Shown: positions 11,501-27,061 of the stretch, piece after piece | Position numbering within the stretch: the first letter of the stretch is position 1 | Layout of the letters: each line of letters starts with the position of its first letter | NCBI RefSeq assembly: GCF_000208745.1 | Contig: NC_030858.1 | Span: 29,454,207-29,518,206 of the forward strand | Direction of reading: 5' to 3' | Origin: Theobroma cacao | Taxonomy: Eukaryota; Streptophyta; Magnoliopsida; Malvales; Malvaceae | Length of the DNA: 64,000 nucleotides | Notes under the pieces: generated by a model | What the model was told of the DNA's origin: nothing | Database searches by the model: none | Seen by the model: only the letters and a program-made list of their open reading frames with translations | Made by a program: the position numbers and the translations under genes

Positions 11501-12548
11501 TGCTAAGCTTCCCTTACTAGCTATAATGCAGGGCAAATAATTAGAAGTGCTCCTCAAGAATGGAGTGCCCCTTACCTTTCAAATGTTATGTGATGTTCAA
11601 TAAACTCTTCAATCCCTGTTAATCAAGTAGCTTTTTTAGTTTTTGATTTTCTATATAGTTTTTTTTTTCATTATTAACTTGCAAGGACATGCTCAGAGAT
11701 CATCAACTTCTGCAGCTAAAAGCTAACCATCCCAAAAAAACCCCCATTTCATGTAGCCCCCAAAAAATGTTGACAGAAGACTCACCTCAATTAGTAAATA
11801 AGAAAAAAAAAAACAAGCAAACACTTTTTTTTATCATGTATTATCATCTGGATCTAGATGAAGACACTAGAAAGAACAGCGAGTTCGGCATCCCAACTTT
11901 CCAACCCAATAGAAGTAGAAGACTCCAAATTTATCCTTGATATCAAATAAAACAATATTTGGCATAATTCAAACTATATAGAACTTAACAAATATGAAAA
12001 ACCAAAGTTTTATCTCAAAAGCAAAATAAATCACTTTTATCTTTCGCAAGCAAATTACAATAATATTTAAAACATGTTGGTGAAGTCATATCTTTTATCT
12101 ATCTTTTTCATCTCCTTTCGAAGTTTCTCTTTGTGAAATAGGAACTTGTGGTATTTGAGTCTATACATATATAAATAAAAAATTAATTAAGTATTATAAA
12201 CAAAAATAAAAAAATTTTGTTTATTAAATATAAAAGGAATTACTTATAGTAAATCCACCATACTTGTGATAGTAGATTGATGGATGTCAACATGAGTTTG
12301 CTGTCAAATATTCAAATATGTAAGTGATACATAAAATATAAAATTTAATTTTACTATTATAATATTTTAATTACCTGGACAAATTGAAATGGTTGAGTAC
12401 ATTGATTGAATCCACTTGTAGCACTATGGTACAAAGTATGAGTAATTTGACTTGAATCCTATGAAATTATTAGAATGAATGTATAATTATATAGATTAGA
12501 AGGAAATTATAATTATAAAATTAAATTAAAACATAATATAAAACGATA
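11500..12548. other. Noncoding interior of the MULE, 3' of the transposase frame
   Basis: This AT-rich stretch has short open frames only, such as 11689-11940 (83 codons, Lys-rich, no domain seen). It probably contains the transposase 3' UTR and the junction with the exon-like cargo. Nothing else was recognised. Confidence 0.4.
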
Positions 12549-14855
12549 TCAAAAAATTATCATCCTTACCTCTTGAACTAATGGAGTCTCTACTAATTTA
12601 TCAATTGGACGTCTTTTCTTTCTTTTAGCTTTTTCCAAAGCATTTTTCAGTCGATGAGATGATCTATCTCCTTTATTTTTAGGTTTACATTTGATTCCCT
12701 TGATTTTTTGGCCTTCTTTCTTATTATGCCCACTTTCATCAAATTGACAAACCTGTTTTCCATCACCTGAGCTTCGAGACTCTTCAATTGATAACTGCTT
12801 CAAAGCTGTCTCAACTTTGCTCAATGTCTTTTCTCCATCACTCATAGCCATATCAAATGATTGCTCACTCATTGCAGCTCTTGTTGCTAAATTAGAATAC
12901 CATCGAAGCAAAACTTTGTAACGAGTACTTACATCTACTTTAAGATCATTTGATCTAATGGATGTAGGAGAATTTACCACAACTCCAATCTTCGCTTCCT
13001 TGGTCCATCTTTTTAATATATATTGATCTAGAACTTGTTTAAAATTCTAAAAGGAAGGCACCTTCAAAGCATGAGCACATAAAATACCAATAAATTCAAA
13101 TTTCTTACAACTATAGCTTACTGTCGAATTTGATGAATCAAAGGTAACTATATGATGACGAGGTTTTCTTGGAGGAATGACTTTGTAACTAGTAGTATTG
13201 CCAACGATTTCAGTTGTGTACAATTCACAATCCCAAGTAAGTCAAAGTTCATTAGAAAACATTTTAAAAACTGTTAAAGTATACACATCTGCTGCATGCT
13301 TTAATCTCTCTACTGGAACTGGCAAAGATGGCTTGCTCTGGCTGACTTTGTAGTCTGCTTTCAACTCCTCATAGCGTCTATCAACTAGTAATCTATGTAA
13401 GTGTTGAAACAAACGTAATAAATCATAGTTATAACCAATGTAATTTTTTATTTGGTTATTCATACTCTCACTTCTTTGAGTAGTGGACATGTTAGCACAA
13501 AACGTTTGCCGTCCATAAACCAAAGCCCATTTCTCCTTCAATTCAAATTGTTTATGTAGCCAACTATTATCTTCTAAATTGTATTTTGCAAGCATATGAT
13601 CCCATGTATTTAGAAAATCTTCCTCTTCATCATAATCATAAACACAACTACTAAAATCTTTTGCAAAACTGCTAAATCTCTCAAATGTATCACTAAGATG
13701 TTTCGCTGCATTTTGATACATATGTCACCCACATAAACGATTATATGTTTTAGGCCATTGTGAAGCAAGTGCCTTCTCCATTGCAGCATCTTGATTTGTA
13801 AGGATCGTCATTGGTTTTTTCCCTGACATTGCTTTCAAAAATGAATCAAATAACCACATAAATGTATCACATGTTTCATCATATAATAATGCTGCACCAA
13901 ATATAATACTTTGCTTATGATGATTAATACCAACAAATAATGCAAAAGGTCGACCCTTTTTATTTTTTTTATATGTTGTATCAAAACATACCACATTTCC
14001 AAAAGATTCATAATCTAATTTCATCCTACCATCTGTCCATAAAATATTTGTGATGAGATCATCAAGATCAACTTGGATAGCATAAGAAAAATTAGGGTCA
14101 TCATGTTGCATATTTTGTAGATACTCTAAGACACCACCAGTATCTCCAACTTTCATTGCTTCTGTTCTCCTAGAACGTAAGTAATTGTTGTAGTCTGCAG
14201 GAATAAAATCAAGATTCTCGAGTCCACCAACTTTTCTTGCCAAAAAGCCAACACTCTCCTTTGGTGCTATTCTAGAGCAATCAACAATTTCAAGTTCAAT
14301 AGCTTGAAGGAGATTAATTGCGCTTTGAGATCTTAAAAACATACGCTTACGCGGAGAAGCTAATGCATGTGTATGTTCTGCAACAAATTTAGTAACACGT
14401 AATTTATCATCATATCGTGAAACTTTTAATACAACTAAGCACTCAAATCTTGTTTCTGGACGATGACTTTTGACATTATCATCTCTTTTATCATTTCTTC
14501 GAGTTCCTTGGCAATAACAACAAAAAACCCTATCTATCCAATTACCATACGTATCCTTATGTCATTTACTTCTTCGAATACTAAATCCAACTTATTTGAT
14601 GTATCTGTTATAAAAATCATAAATATCTTGTTCTGTTTCAAATTCCATTCCAACTTTTGAAATAATTTCTTCCGACATATTTGCATGAGCTGAAATCATA
14701 ATATTAGTATTATAATCAATCATGTTTGAACACTTATCTTGCTCAAGATTCTCCTCCTCCATTGGTTCAATCGATGGGAGAATATCATCTTCAGTAAATT
14801 TTAATCTTCGACACAATTGATCTTTATTAATTGTATTTGTAGTTTCTTTATTCAT
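12549..14855 (-). pseudogene. FAR1/FHY3-type MULE transposase, one frame with five in-frame stops
   Basis: A single minus-strand frame of 769 codons runs without frameshift from ATG at 14855 to the stop at 12549. Five nonsense codons interrupt it, at 14592-14594, 14562-14564, 13725-13727, 13242-13244 and 13047-13049. A FAR1 DNA-binding region (about 85-170, with VGFSIRRSK and EHTHAL) comes first. The MULE transposase core follows, with catalytic-type acidic residues in VCFDTTY, TNQDAAM and TQRSESMN. A SWIM-type zinc finger then reads SYSCKKFEFIGILCAH, where the first cysteine of the usual CxC is tyrosine. The C-terminal tail is basic. The stop at 13725 replaces the near-invariant tryptophan of the family's CxWH motif. 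It is inactive as written and lies inside the TIRs at 9892-15557. Confidence 0.9.
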
Positions 14856-15308
14856 ATCCTAAAAAATAAAAAATAAACAAATTTAGTTATCTTTTAAATT
14901 AACAGAAGAATCATACATTCTTTTTCTACTATTTCGTTCTATATGCTCGAACATTTATTAATTAAACATAATTAATGATAAAAATATATCAAATTTGAAT
15001 TAAACAATACACATACACATATATATAAATATATAAAGTTTAAAAAATATAAAAAAATCCTAAATTAAAAAGTTAATAAAAAGAGAACCACCTACGATTA
15101 AATTTGATATCAATATGTTCATGAAAGAACCAAATACATAATGGAACATGAATAATTATGAATAAGACATAAAAAAAATTGAATGCCTTTCAAAAGAAAT
15201 ATATGAAAAACGTTATTTGCAAGCACAAAATTGAATCAAACAGCATATAATGAATCAATAAATATAAAATTGAACTATAAAGAATTAATAAAAAAACTTA
15301 CAAAAAGT
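14856..15308. other. MULE interior upstream of the transposase frame
   Basis: About 450 bp of AT-rich DNA lie between the transposase start and the right TIR. It would hold the transposase promoter or leader. No further gene was seen. Confidence 0.4.
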
Positions 15309-15557
15309 ATCTCAACAAAGGTGAAAGTGAAGTAAAAGAGGAGTAGGCAGCCAAAACAAGGTAAAAGTGAAGTCGGCAGCAAACAGGAAAAAAACCTAGC
15401 ATGAGAATTTTTTTTTATTTTTAAAGTAACATTAACAGTCGGTGTTAAAATTTTTGACACTGTCGTTTTAACATCCCATCAAAGGATAGGACAGATGACA
15501 AAAATTTAGAGAAGAGGCACGAATGGGGGCACAAAAGGGGGCAGAGGATTTCTATCC
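15309..15557 (-). repeat. Right terminal inverted repeat of the MULE
   Basis: This is the inverted partner of 9892-10139. Beyond 15557 the sequence no longer matches the left flank, which sets the element edge. Confidence 0.88.
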
Positions 15558-16088
15558 GTTGATCGACACCTACTTGCTCTTTTTTCTCTCCCCCTTTCGG
15601 TTTTCTCTCTCCTTGATTTTTTTTCTTTTTTTTATTTTTTCATTTTAAAAATAAAAAATTTGTAAAAAATAAAAATGATGTAACACATTCTTATTTATTA
15701 TTTTTTTACAGTAAGTCACTTATTTGACTAACTTCATTAATTAAAGTATAAACTGTTTAATATATAGTTAAATAATTTTTTTTATATTTCTAGCTTTGAG
15801 TATGTCAATATTAATAATAAATACATTGGGACTTGTAAAATATGCATTCGCCCGTATACATGAGCAAAGACCAAAACTAGGGCAATTCAAGTATTAATTA
15901 AGATATGATGAATCAGTTAATTTGTCAAAAATAAATAAATAAAGAATTGTAGTTGCCAAATGCGAAGCAAGCAATGGCATCCAAAGATAATTAGGAAAAG
16001 ACAATTATAGCCCTTCGGGAGTTTTATCCTGAAATTAAGTCATTCAAGTGGCTATGGTTTAATTCCGCTTCCATCGCCAACATTAAAA
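15558..16088. other. Intergenic region upstream of the plastid membrane-protein gene
   Basis: It contains a pyrimidine-rich start, a long AT-rich core and the presumed promoter/5' UTR of the gene starting at 16089. No coding sequence or clear element was recognised. Confidence 0.4.
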
Positions 16089-17166
16089 ATGTTGTCTCTC
16101 CATTTTTGCTTGCCTCAAAGCAAGCATCCATCCTCATTTCCTCCACTCTCTCTTTCCACCCCCAAGCATTCAACACCTACATCTCAATGGATTGAACATG
16201 GTGGGAATTATAGCAATGCCAAGAAAAGAACAAAGTTATCATCTTCTTGGATTATTCCTGCGGTGGACAATGATTCACAGCAGTTTGAGGTAGACCCAGA
16301 AAAGGCTAAAGAAGCCCTTCAAAAGCTTGACCAGCAGCTGCAAACCCTCTCAAAGAAACAAGTTAGCACTCCTAAGATTAGAGGCATGCTCCTTTCTCCC
16401 TCTCTGCTGCTTTTTATTTTTACAAGTAATAAATGAGCTTAGCTGTGCTAGCTATAACTCATACAATCCAAAAGAAGCGTGAGCAAAATTAGATTTAAAA
16501 TGCAAAAGTGATGCCATGGCATAAGTTCCTTTACCTTCTTTCGCAATTTGTTCCTTCAATTACATTCCCTTACTCGTCCAAGTAGTGAAATTCTGACTAC
16601 ATAATGTCTATATATAGGCCTTTGATGTCTTACTTTGAGCTGTGAAAATCTTATATTAAGGATGAAGCAAAGCTGTGTTATCAGTTAAACTGTTTGTGAA
16701 GGCAAAACGAACAGGTTCGGGGTTTAATTGCCCCAATATCAATGTAAATTCCTAAGACCATTTAGTGGATGTACTAATTAATTGGTGTTTGATCCAACAT
16801 GTTGAATCGGCTATAATTAAAAGATTCAATATTAGGTCATATTCTCATTTCTACGAGCTATATACTGGAAATAAGATGTACTACACTACTAGTTACATAT
16901 ATATTTACCAGCATATATACAAACAAAGGGTCTTGACAATAACATTGGTTTTTTTTATTTAACTGAATGCAGCTTCAGATGTGAAACTTGCAAGAGACAA
17001 AGGGGTAGAGGATACCCCAGAAATTTCAGGGTCTTTCCTAGCAAATTTAACTGCTGTTCTGCTTATTTTAACAATCTTTTACAATGTCTTATTTTACGCG
17101 GTGATAAAGCCATCCATAGACGGACCTGATGATCAGTCAGGTCCTCAACCTAGCCAGCCAAAGTGA
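16089..17166 (+). CDS. Small plastid-targeted single-pass membrane protein, two exons, 162 aa
   Basis: Exon 1 (16089-16383) starts with a Ser/Pro/His-rich, acid-poor N terminus typical of a chloroplast transit peptide. An amphipathic segment follows (VDPEKAKEALQKLDQQLQTL). Exon 2 (16973-17166) continues with SDVKLARDKG and VEDTPEISGSF, then one hydrophobic segment (LTAVLLILTIFYNVLFYAVI) and a short acidic tail to the TGA at 17164-17166. The phases agree only if exon 1 ends at 16383, just before a GC dinucleotide. This gives PKIRASDVK across the junction and implies a GC-AG intron. An alternative GT donor at KKQ breaks the frame. The protein resembles conserved plant proteins of unknown function predicted in thylakoids; I cannot assign a role. 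The frame and membrane span are seen; the location is inferred. Confidence 0.75.
16384..16972 (+). other. Probable GC-AG intron
   Basis: The donor is GAG followed by GCATGC and the acceptor is ATGCAG at 16967-16972. Exon 1 ends in phase 1 and exon 2 begins with CT, rebuilding an alanine codon. GC donors are a known minor class spliced by the U2 machinery. Confidence 0.65.
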
Positions 17167-20080
17167 GTCAAGAGGTGCAGCAGTTGCAACCATTGATATA
17201 CCACAAGTTTGCTTTCAGTGCGGATTCAATTGATGTTGGTTAGAGCTTAATATTAAGAGCAAATTTTTGTTCATGTAGTTGAAACTCAAAGTATATTTTG
17301 GCCAATGTATCCGGAAAGCAAAATGCAAAGAAAGAAATATGTGAAACTTGAAGCGTATTTGTTGTAAGAACAAAAGCTGAAAATAAGGGGGAAACCATAG
17401 TTAAAATCAACGAGAGAAGTGCAAGATAAGCCAATCCAGGCAGTTAACAATTGAGCATAAGAAAATGCTTTAATCAAAGGACTCCTCCAAGTTTCCTTCA
17501 AAACTCAGAGCTGCTGCTTACCTGTGAGATTCAAGCATTTACCTTAAAATTTCAATTTCTAAGATTACAATCTTTTAAGAAATATTGACGCCTCTTCACC
17601 CTTGATTTGATCCTTAATTTCCCAGCGTCTTGATTTGTTTGACTCTTGGCATTCCTGCACTATAAGAGCACATGTACATGTGTGGGTTCCTGGATTGCAA
17701 TATGCATGCATTTATAATTGCTAAGAATTGTAATTAATGAAAATGCTCAAATGATTATGTTATTATACTACATCATTATATATTATCATTTCAACATCAC
17801 ATGACATAAAATTACAAGTATTATTAATTTGATCAATTATTAATTATAAAAATTTATTTGATGTAAAATAAAAATATAAAAATAAAATAAAATAAAATAA
17901 AATAAAAAATAAAAATTTATTTAAATTTTTATAAATAATTTAATTTTTATGAAAACAGTTACAGCTTTCTGTTTCCAAAACGCCGAGGCAATCGATGGGC
18001 CAACGGTAGTTCACGAGTAACCGCTGTGTCAATACAAAATAGGAAAATAATATAATTGCTAAAAAGGATCAAATAAAATGGGCCAGAGTTGGGTCATTTG
18101 GTCCAGATTTTGATGCCTCGTAAAAGTAAAGACCTTTCGTCAAGAGTCAAGCACGACCTCGCCCACTCCCTCAGAACCAACACCAACCTCTCTCTCGGTC
18201 TCATAGACAGCTTCCTCTACTTGTCGTTACATACGTATACGGAAACTGGACCACTCAACATGAAATGGAGTAAGAGTTGTTATTAATTTTTTTTATTTAA
18301 GTGCTATTGATCAGTTGTTAAATTCATTTTATTCGGTGAGATTTTAAGTTCTTTTAAAGAATAATAATCTATTCTGTGAATTTTAAAATTGAGTTTGAAA
18401 GTATAATTTTGTATAAAAAAAGATTAACACCTATGACTCTCGTTTCATGAATAATATCATTTAATCATGTCTTATTCTATTTAGACCTTAATCTTTAATT
18501 TTATTTTTACATTTTTTTAATTATTATTTATTTTTTTTATTAACATCTTAAAATTTATTATTCGATTTTACAGATGTGATGTGCACATGATGTAATTATG
18601 AAATACATGACATAAATTTCGATAAATGTCAAATAAAAATCTTTTATTGAAAATGTAACGAGAACTCAAGTGCTTTTTTTTTTTTTTAATTCCAGTTGCA
18701 CTTGGTTCCATCTTTTGGCTTTAGAATTCTTAAGAGTCTAATAGCTATGTCTTGGACTTGATGCCAATCCATGCCTTATCAGTTCTGTAGTTGTGTCAAT
18801 TTGATATCAAGTCTTATAAGTACATCAATGTCAAGCCTAAAAAGCTTTATATAGATGATTAACTCATCAAACCATGTTAAATTTGAGCTTAATCCAACAA
18901 GCAGAGATTCATGTTTCCATTTTCAGTACTTGCATCATACTGGGGAGTTGATAATGAGTCTTCAAGTAACTATTTTATTTTTGCTGTATTCGATTATTGC
19001 CCATTCTCCTTCGCTACCAACTATTTCAACTTCTGGATTGTGTGTATTTGTTTTCCTCTGTTTTTGGATTTGTAAAACTTAGTTACTCATTCTGAATCTT
19101 TTAAGCCATGTCATATGTAGCACATGATATTTCTGCTGGGATTTCTGTTCTTTTGTTTTTCTTTTGCCCCCATCAGAGTGGAGAAGCAGCAGGCTTGACA
19201 ATGCCTGTAAAATATCCATTATAAGTTGTCAACTAAGACCTCTTCAGTCGCCCTGCAACCATACAAGTACAACTGCTAATGATGTGTCTGAACTCCGAAT
19301 GTACACCTGATCGCATCCGTTTCATTGTTTTGAGTTTGACTGACTATTAGATAATAAATAGTGCAAGCAAATTGGTTAAAGAAGCCATTCTTCAACTTAG
19401 GCTGGGTTGGGGGGATGTTGGCCTACTTAAAAATATGTGGAGGAGAAGAGGTGTACTAATCTTTACATAGTCAAAAAACAAAGGATTAGGATCTTTTAGC
19501 TATTCGGGCTGCCCTGTGTAAACCCAAAATTGGAAGAATAACACTATATTCTTTTGGGAAAAAGGAAAATTCGGATTCATACATACACCTTCTATTTAAT
19601 TAAGTGGAAATTCTTGAACGTAACTTTTGAACATTTGAGCATAATCTCACCACACCACTTTATAGTGCAAGAATTGGAACATCCTTTCCGAAATTTTAAT
19701 TAAAAGAATGATATTCCTTTTATATCTTATTTTGTTATAAACAAAAAATTAATCCTATTTGGACTGCAGTAGCATTAGCTAGCGTCCGATTTCAAGAGCA
19801 TTTTTCTGGAGTAAAACAGATGTCCTACCTCTCTACCATTCACAATCTGGCAAAGCAAGGACCACATCTTTATAAATTAGGCAATCCGTTCCTTTAATTA
19901 TGATAAATTACTAATCTTGTTAACTCAAATTGTCCAAGGATCAACGTTATACACGTTTAGTGAACCCAAATGTGAAAGGTAGTATATATTTAAAATAGAA
20001 AAAAAAATTAAATGACTAAGTAATAAATACATGAATCATCTTATTTAAAAATGTAGATTCCAATCTATTAAATAGTAAGC
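17167..20080. other. Intergenic region, no supported protein gene
   Basis: After the plastid-protein 3' UTR the DNA is AT-rich and includes an (AAAAT)n run at about 17877-17910. Two less AT-rich islands at about 18070-18280 and 19165-19330 could be exons of a short or noncoding transcript. The second follows a CCCCATCAG acceptor-like site. The 65-codon frame at 18089-18286 has no recognisable domain. Confidence 0.4.
17877..17912. repeat. (AAAAT)n microsatellite
   Basis: Consecutive AAAAT/AAATA units with one longer A run. It is simple-sequence DNA in the intergenic space. Confidence 0.85.
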
Positions 20081-20099
20081 AATTTAGATTTTTTTTTAA

Positions 20100-20430
20100 A
20101 TGTGTTGTGGAAATTGCCCAAGAATAAACAAAGATAAAATCCAGAGAAAATAAGCAAACAGAAAAACACAAGAATTTACGTGGTTCGGCCTCTTGCCTAC
20201 GTCTACGGAGTGAAACTGTTCTTCTATTATTGAGAATTTAAAGTACAATAAATTGACCTTTATGGTTCCCAAAACAACCTAAGATCCCTTGCACAAGAAC
20301 ATTCACTCAAACTACTCTAACTCCACCTAGAGCAAAAGATAGAGTTACAAGATATTCCCTCTCTAGAGCTCTCAAAGCACTACTTACAATTCTAAAGCTT
20401 AGAAATCCACTTTTATAGTATAAAAATCCA
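20100..20430. repeat. Dispersed-repeat-like segment with the TTTACGTGGTTCGGCC motif
   Basis: This segment contains AATTTACGTGGTTCGGCC and TGCCTACGTCTACGG. I associate this pair of motifs with a repeat found in many dicot genomes. The termini are not clear and there is no internal coding capacity. The element class is not assigned. Confidence 0.4.
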
Positions 20431-22400
20431 AAGTAAAATGTGATTAGGATTCGATGTGGAATAAGAAGTTTAAAACCATACAACTACTTAATATTATATA
20501 CAAACAAAAATCCTAATCAAATAAGATCTAGAATTCTAGTCAACCTAAAACTCAACAAAATAGTTCTAGATAGTATTTGGATAGTAAAATTAATAGGGTT
20601 CAAATACTGTTTCAATATAATCGTAACTAAAAACTGTTTGTAAAAAATAACTTATGTTCATGTTTTTTCTTCTTTTTATATAACAATTACTCTTTATTTT
20701 TGTCTATATGGGCACATAGTGAAACCCACGAAGGCACAACTTGTGTAGCATGTTTTTTCCATACCATTTTCTTCCTATTTGTCTAATCCACTATCTTCCA
20801 TGCTATATCCAATCTCGAAAGAATTTATTAGTGTGAGAATCTAAGACTTGGATTTGTAATATGATTCATTAGGATTTATAAAGAAAAAAAAGTGGGTGTA
20901 GAGTTCCATTATAATCACCTCTTTCAAGCATGGTATGTGTACCATACTACATATTTTTCCCCACTTTATATCATTGAATCCAAGAGAAACTTGTCATGAT
21001 ATCCACTAGAGTTTTATAACCTTTGATGATTCTCAAGCCACTTTTGGCTTTTGTTGTTTCTTCTTTGACTTTTTTTGATCATGGGTGAGAGAGAGTTTGA
21101 GACTTTTTAGATGAGGAGACAGCATTTGTAACTTTTGCACTAAATCGGGTGAAATACACAAGCCTCTCTCAAAAAAGGAATTAGGAAAGAATAAAGACAA
21201 ACCCTTCACTGTTAATGGGGTTAGTTAACAGTTACCTTTATCTAATCATCATTTAATTTTTATTCAACCTAACTTCTTTCTTTTGTTTTCTTTTACATAT
21301 TAAACTCCTTTTTTATATTTTAATTTTTATTTGATTTTATGCTTTAATTTTTAATAAAAAAAAAAACCCAAGGCCCCTCCTTTTCTCTTCCAAAAAACCC
21401 TCTCTTACTCTGTAAGAGTTTATCTGTAAAAGAGAGAGAGAAAAAAAAGGGAGTTAGATTGATATGGTACTGTGGTCAGATAAAGTTAACTGCTGACTAA
21501 TCTCATTAATAGTCAAAAGGGTAAAATGGTGCTTTCATATAAGAGAAAGTTGTGTTCTTTTCTAATTTCTTTGTATATTTTCACTATTGCTAAATTAAAA
21601 TTAAAGTTAAAAGAAGAATAATGATTTTTGACTCTTAAAAGGAGAAGTCAGTTACAAGCAAACGACATTGGAATGATGATCAATTAAATTTCAAACTTAT
21701 ACAAAAATTTTCTTAAAAAAAGAAAAAAATTGTCAACTCCAATTATCCTTCAATTTTTTTACATACAGTTCACAATAATTAAAGAATGAAACCCTAACAT
21801 GAAGATGAACCTGAGCACAAAAAGGTCCAAAGAAAGGTGTCAAACTTTGACCAGCTTTGGACCTCACCAATGTTCTTGGGTTTGGATTAATCTAAATGTT
21901 GCATTATAAAAGTGTCTTGATTTATGATCTAATCATCCCTAATTATAAGTGGGTTTAAGCTCTAATCACCCTCTAAATTTCAACTTGGTAAGTGTATCCC
22001 TTCACCTATCTTCTTCTTCTTGTTTTCTTTTTTTTTTTCAAAAATACAAAATATTTTCAGCTAAAACCTTTTCAAGTACTTTTATTTGCATTTCTATTTT
22101 TTTAGCAAACATTTAGAAAGCTTTATTAATGAATTGGAAATAATAATAAAATAAATAAAGAAAAGCAAAAATAGAAACAAAAATTTTTATTATACCTTTT
22201 TCTATTTTGAGGTTTGTTTGGGTAATTTTTGGAAGAAAATAATTATAGGAAAAAGGGGGAGAAAGGAGAGAAGGGTTCTTGTTCTATCTGTCTGTCTTCC
22301 ATGGTTGAATCAAGAGAGAAAAGATAGAAAGAAAAGAGTAAATTTTGATTTTTTTTCTTTAACAAAATAAGAAAAGAGAGAGAGATGTTTCAGAGAGAGG
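20431..22400. other. Intergenic region and distal CDPK promoter
   Basis: This AT-rich sequence has only short frames. No gene, tRNA or clear transposon end was recognised. Purine-rich tracts appear from about 22240 onward as the CDPK leader is approached. Confidence 0.4.
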
Positions 22401-22427
22401 AAGTACTTTGTCAAGAAGAGAGCTTTG

Positions 22428-22466
<39 letters not shown>

Positions 22467-23075
22467 CATCTCTTTAAGCATTTTTTCTCACACATTGAAT
22501 TGTCTTCCTTCCACATTTCACCCAGAATATATATAAAAAAAAAAAACTTTTCGTTTTCTCTGTAGTGAAAGAAGTTTCATTTCCGAAACCCTTGTGGGTT
22601 TTCCTCAGGTTCTTTTCTCAGCGCTCAAATTGCAAAAAGAAAACAAAAGGTTGGTTAGTTTAAATTTCTTCCCTTAATTTGCAATACATATGTTGTCTTA
22701 GTTTAAGGTGCTCCATTGCTTAGACAGATTTTCTGGGTAATTTTTGTTTCTTGTTGGAGGGGTTTGTTTCTGTCTGTAAAATACCTTTCAAAGTTTAAAT
22801 CTTCCAACTTTCTAGGAAGTTGTTCTTTTTTTTTTTTCCTCATTTTTTGGGACTACTTTTGGTGTATATTTTGCCAAAAAAAACCCTTTTTTCTTGAACG
22901 TTATTTGATGTTGTGGATCTAAGATTTTAATTTTGACTTATTAACTGTATGGTTGCCTCACAAGTTTTTGAGCTTGATTCCTTACTTTATCTGTGTTGCT
23001 TATGGGCTTTTTCGTGAAATTTCAGGAAATTTGGAAAGTTGAGTGCTTTTGGTTGTTTTGGAGAGTTTTTTATTC
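22401..23075 (+). promoter_or_regulatory. CDPK promoter and 5' leader with (CT)n tract and a probable leader intron
   Basis: A (CT) run at about 22431-22462 lies some 600 bp upstream of the start codon; CT microsatellites are frequent near plant transcription starts. A very short upstream frame (ATG TTG TCT TAG) sits near 22689. A TTTCAG acceptor near 23024 lies about 50 nt before the start codon. Together with donor-like sites near 22605-22650 it suggests an intron in the leader. The exact transcription start was not determined. Confidence 0.5.

Positions 23076-27061
<3,986 letters not shown>

Larger units (their letters stand above)
9892..15557 (-). mobile_element. Mutator-like element (MULE) with about 250 bp terminal inverted repeats
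   Basis: The left end (9892 to about 10139) and right end (about 15309-15557) are inverted copies of each other. Shared blocks include AAATCCTCT, CCCCCTTTT, CTCTAAATTTTTG, CATCTGTCCTATCCTTT, GGGATGTTAAAA and CCTACTCCTCTTTTACTTC. The inner 8 kb-side holds a minus-strand FAR1/FHY3-type transposase frame (12549-14855). The outer end reads G(A/G)ATA, a plausible MULE terminus. Flanking 10-mers agree at only 6 of 10 positions, so any target-site duplication is eroded or my boundary is a few bases off. The left half carries no transposase but has exon-like pieces. Long TIRs plus a FAR1-related transposase place it among the MULEs. Confidence 0.88.

Noticed and set aside
18089..18286. 65-codon plus-strand frame
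   Set aside because: No domain or targeting signal; kept only as part of a possible noncoding transcript.
20175..20215. GGTTCGG-containing stretch considered as a tRNA T-arm
   Set aside because: No cloverleaf, acceptor stem or anticodon arm can be formed around it; it fits a dispersed repeat better.
23043..23075. Upstream extension of the CDPK frame
   Set aside because: It begins without ATG, and the downstream ATG gives the MGNCC acylation signal expected of the family.
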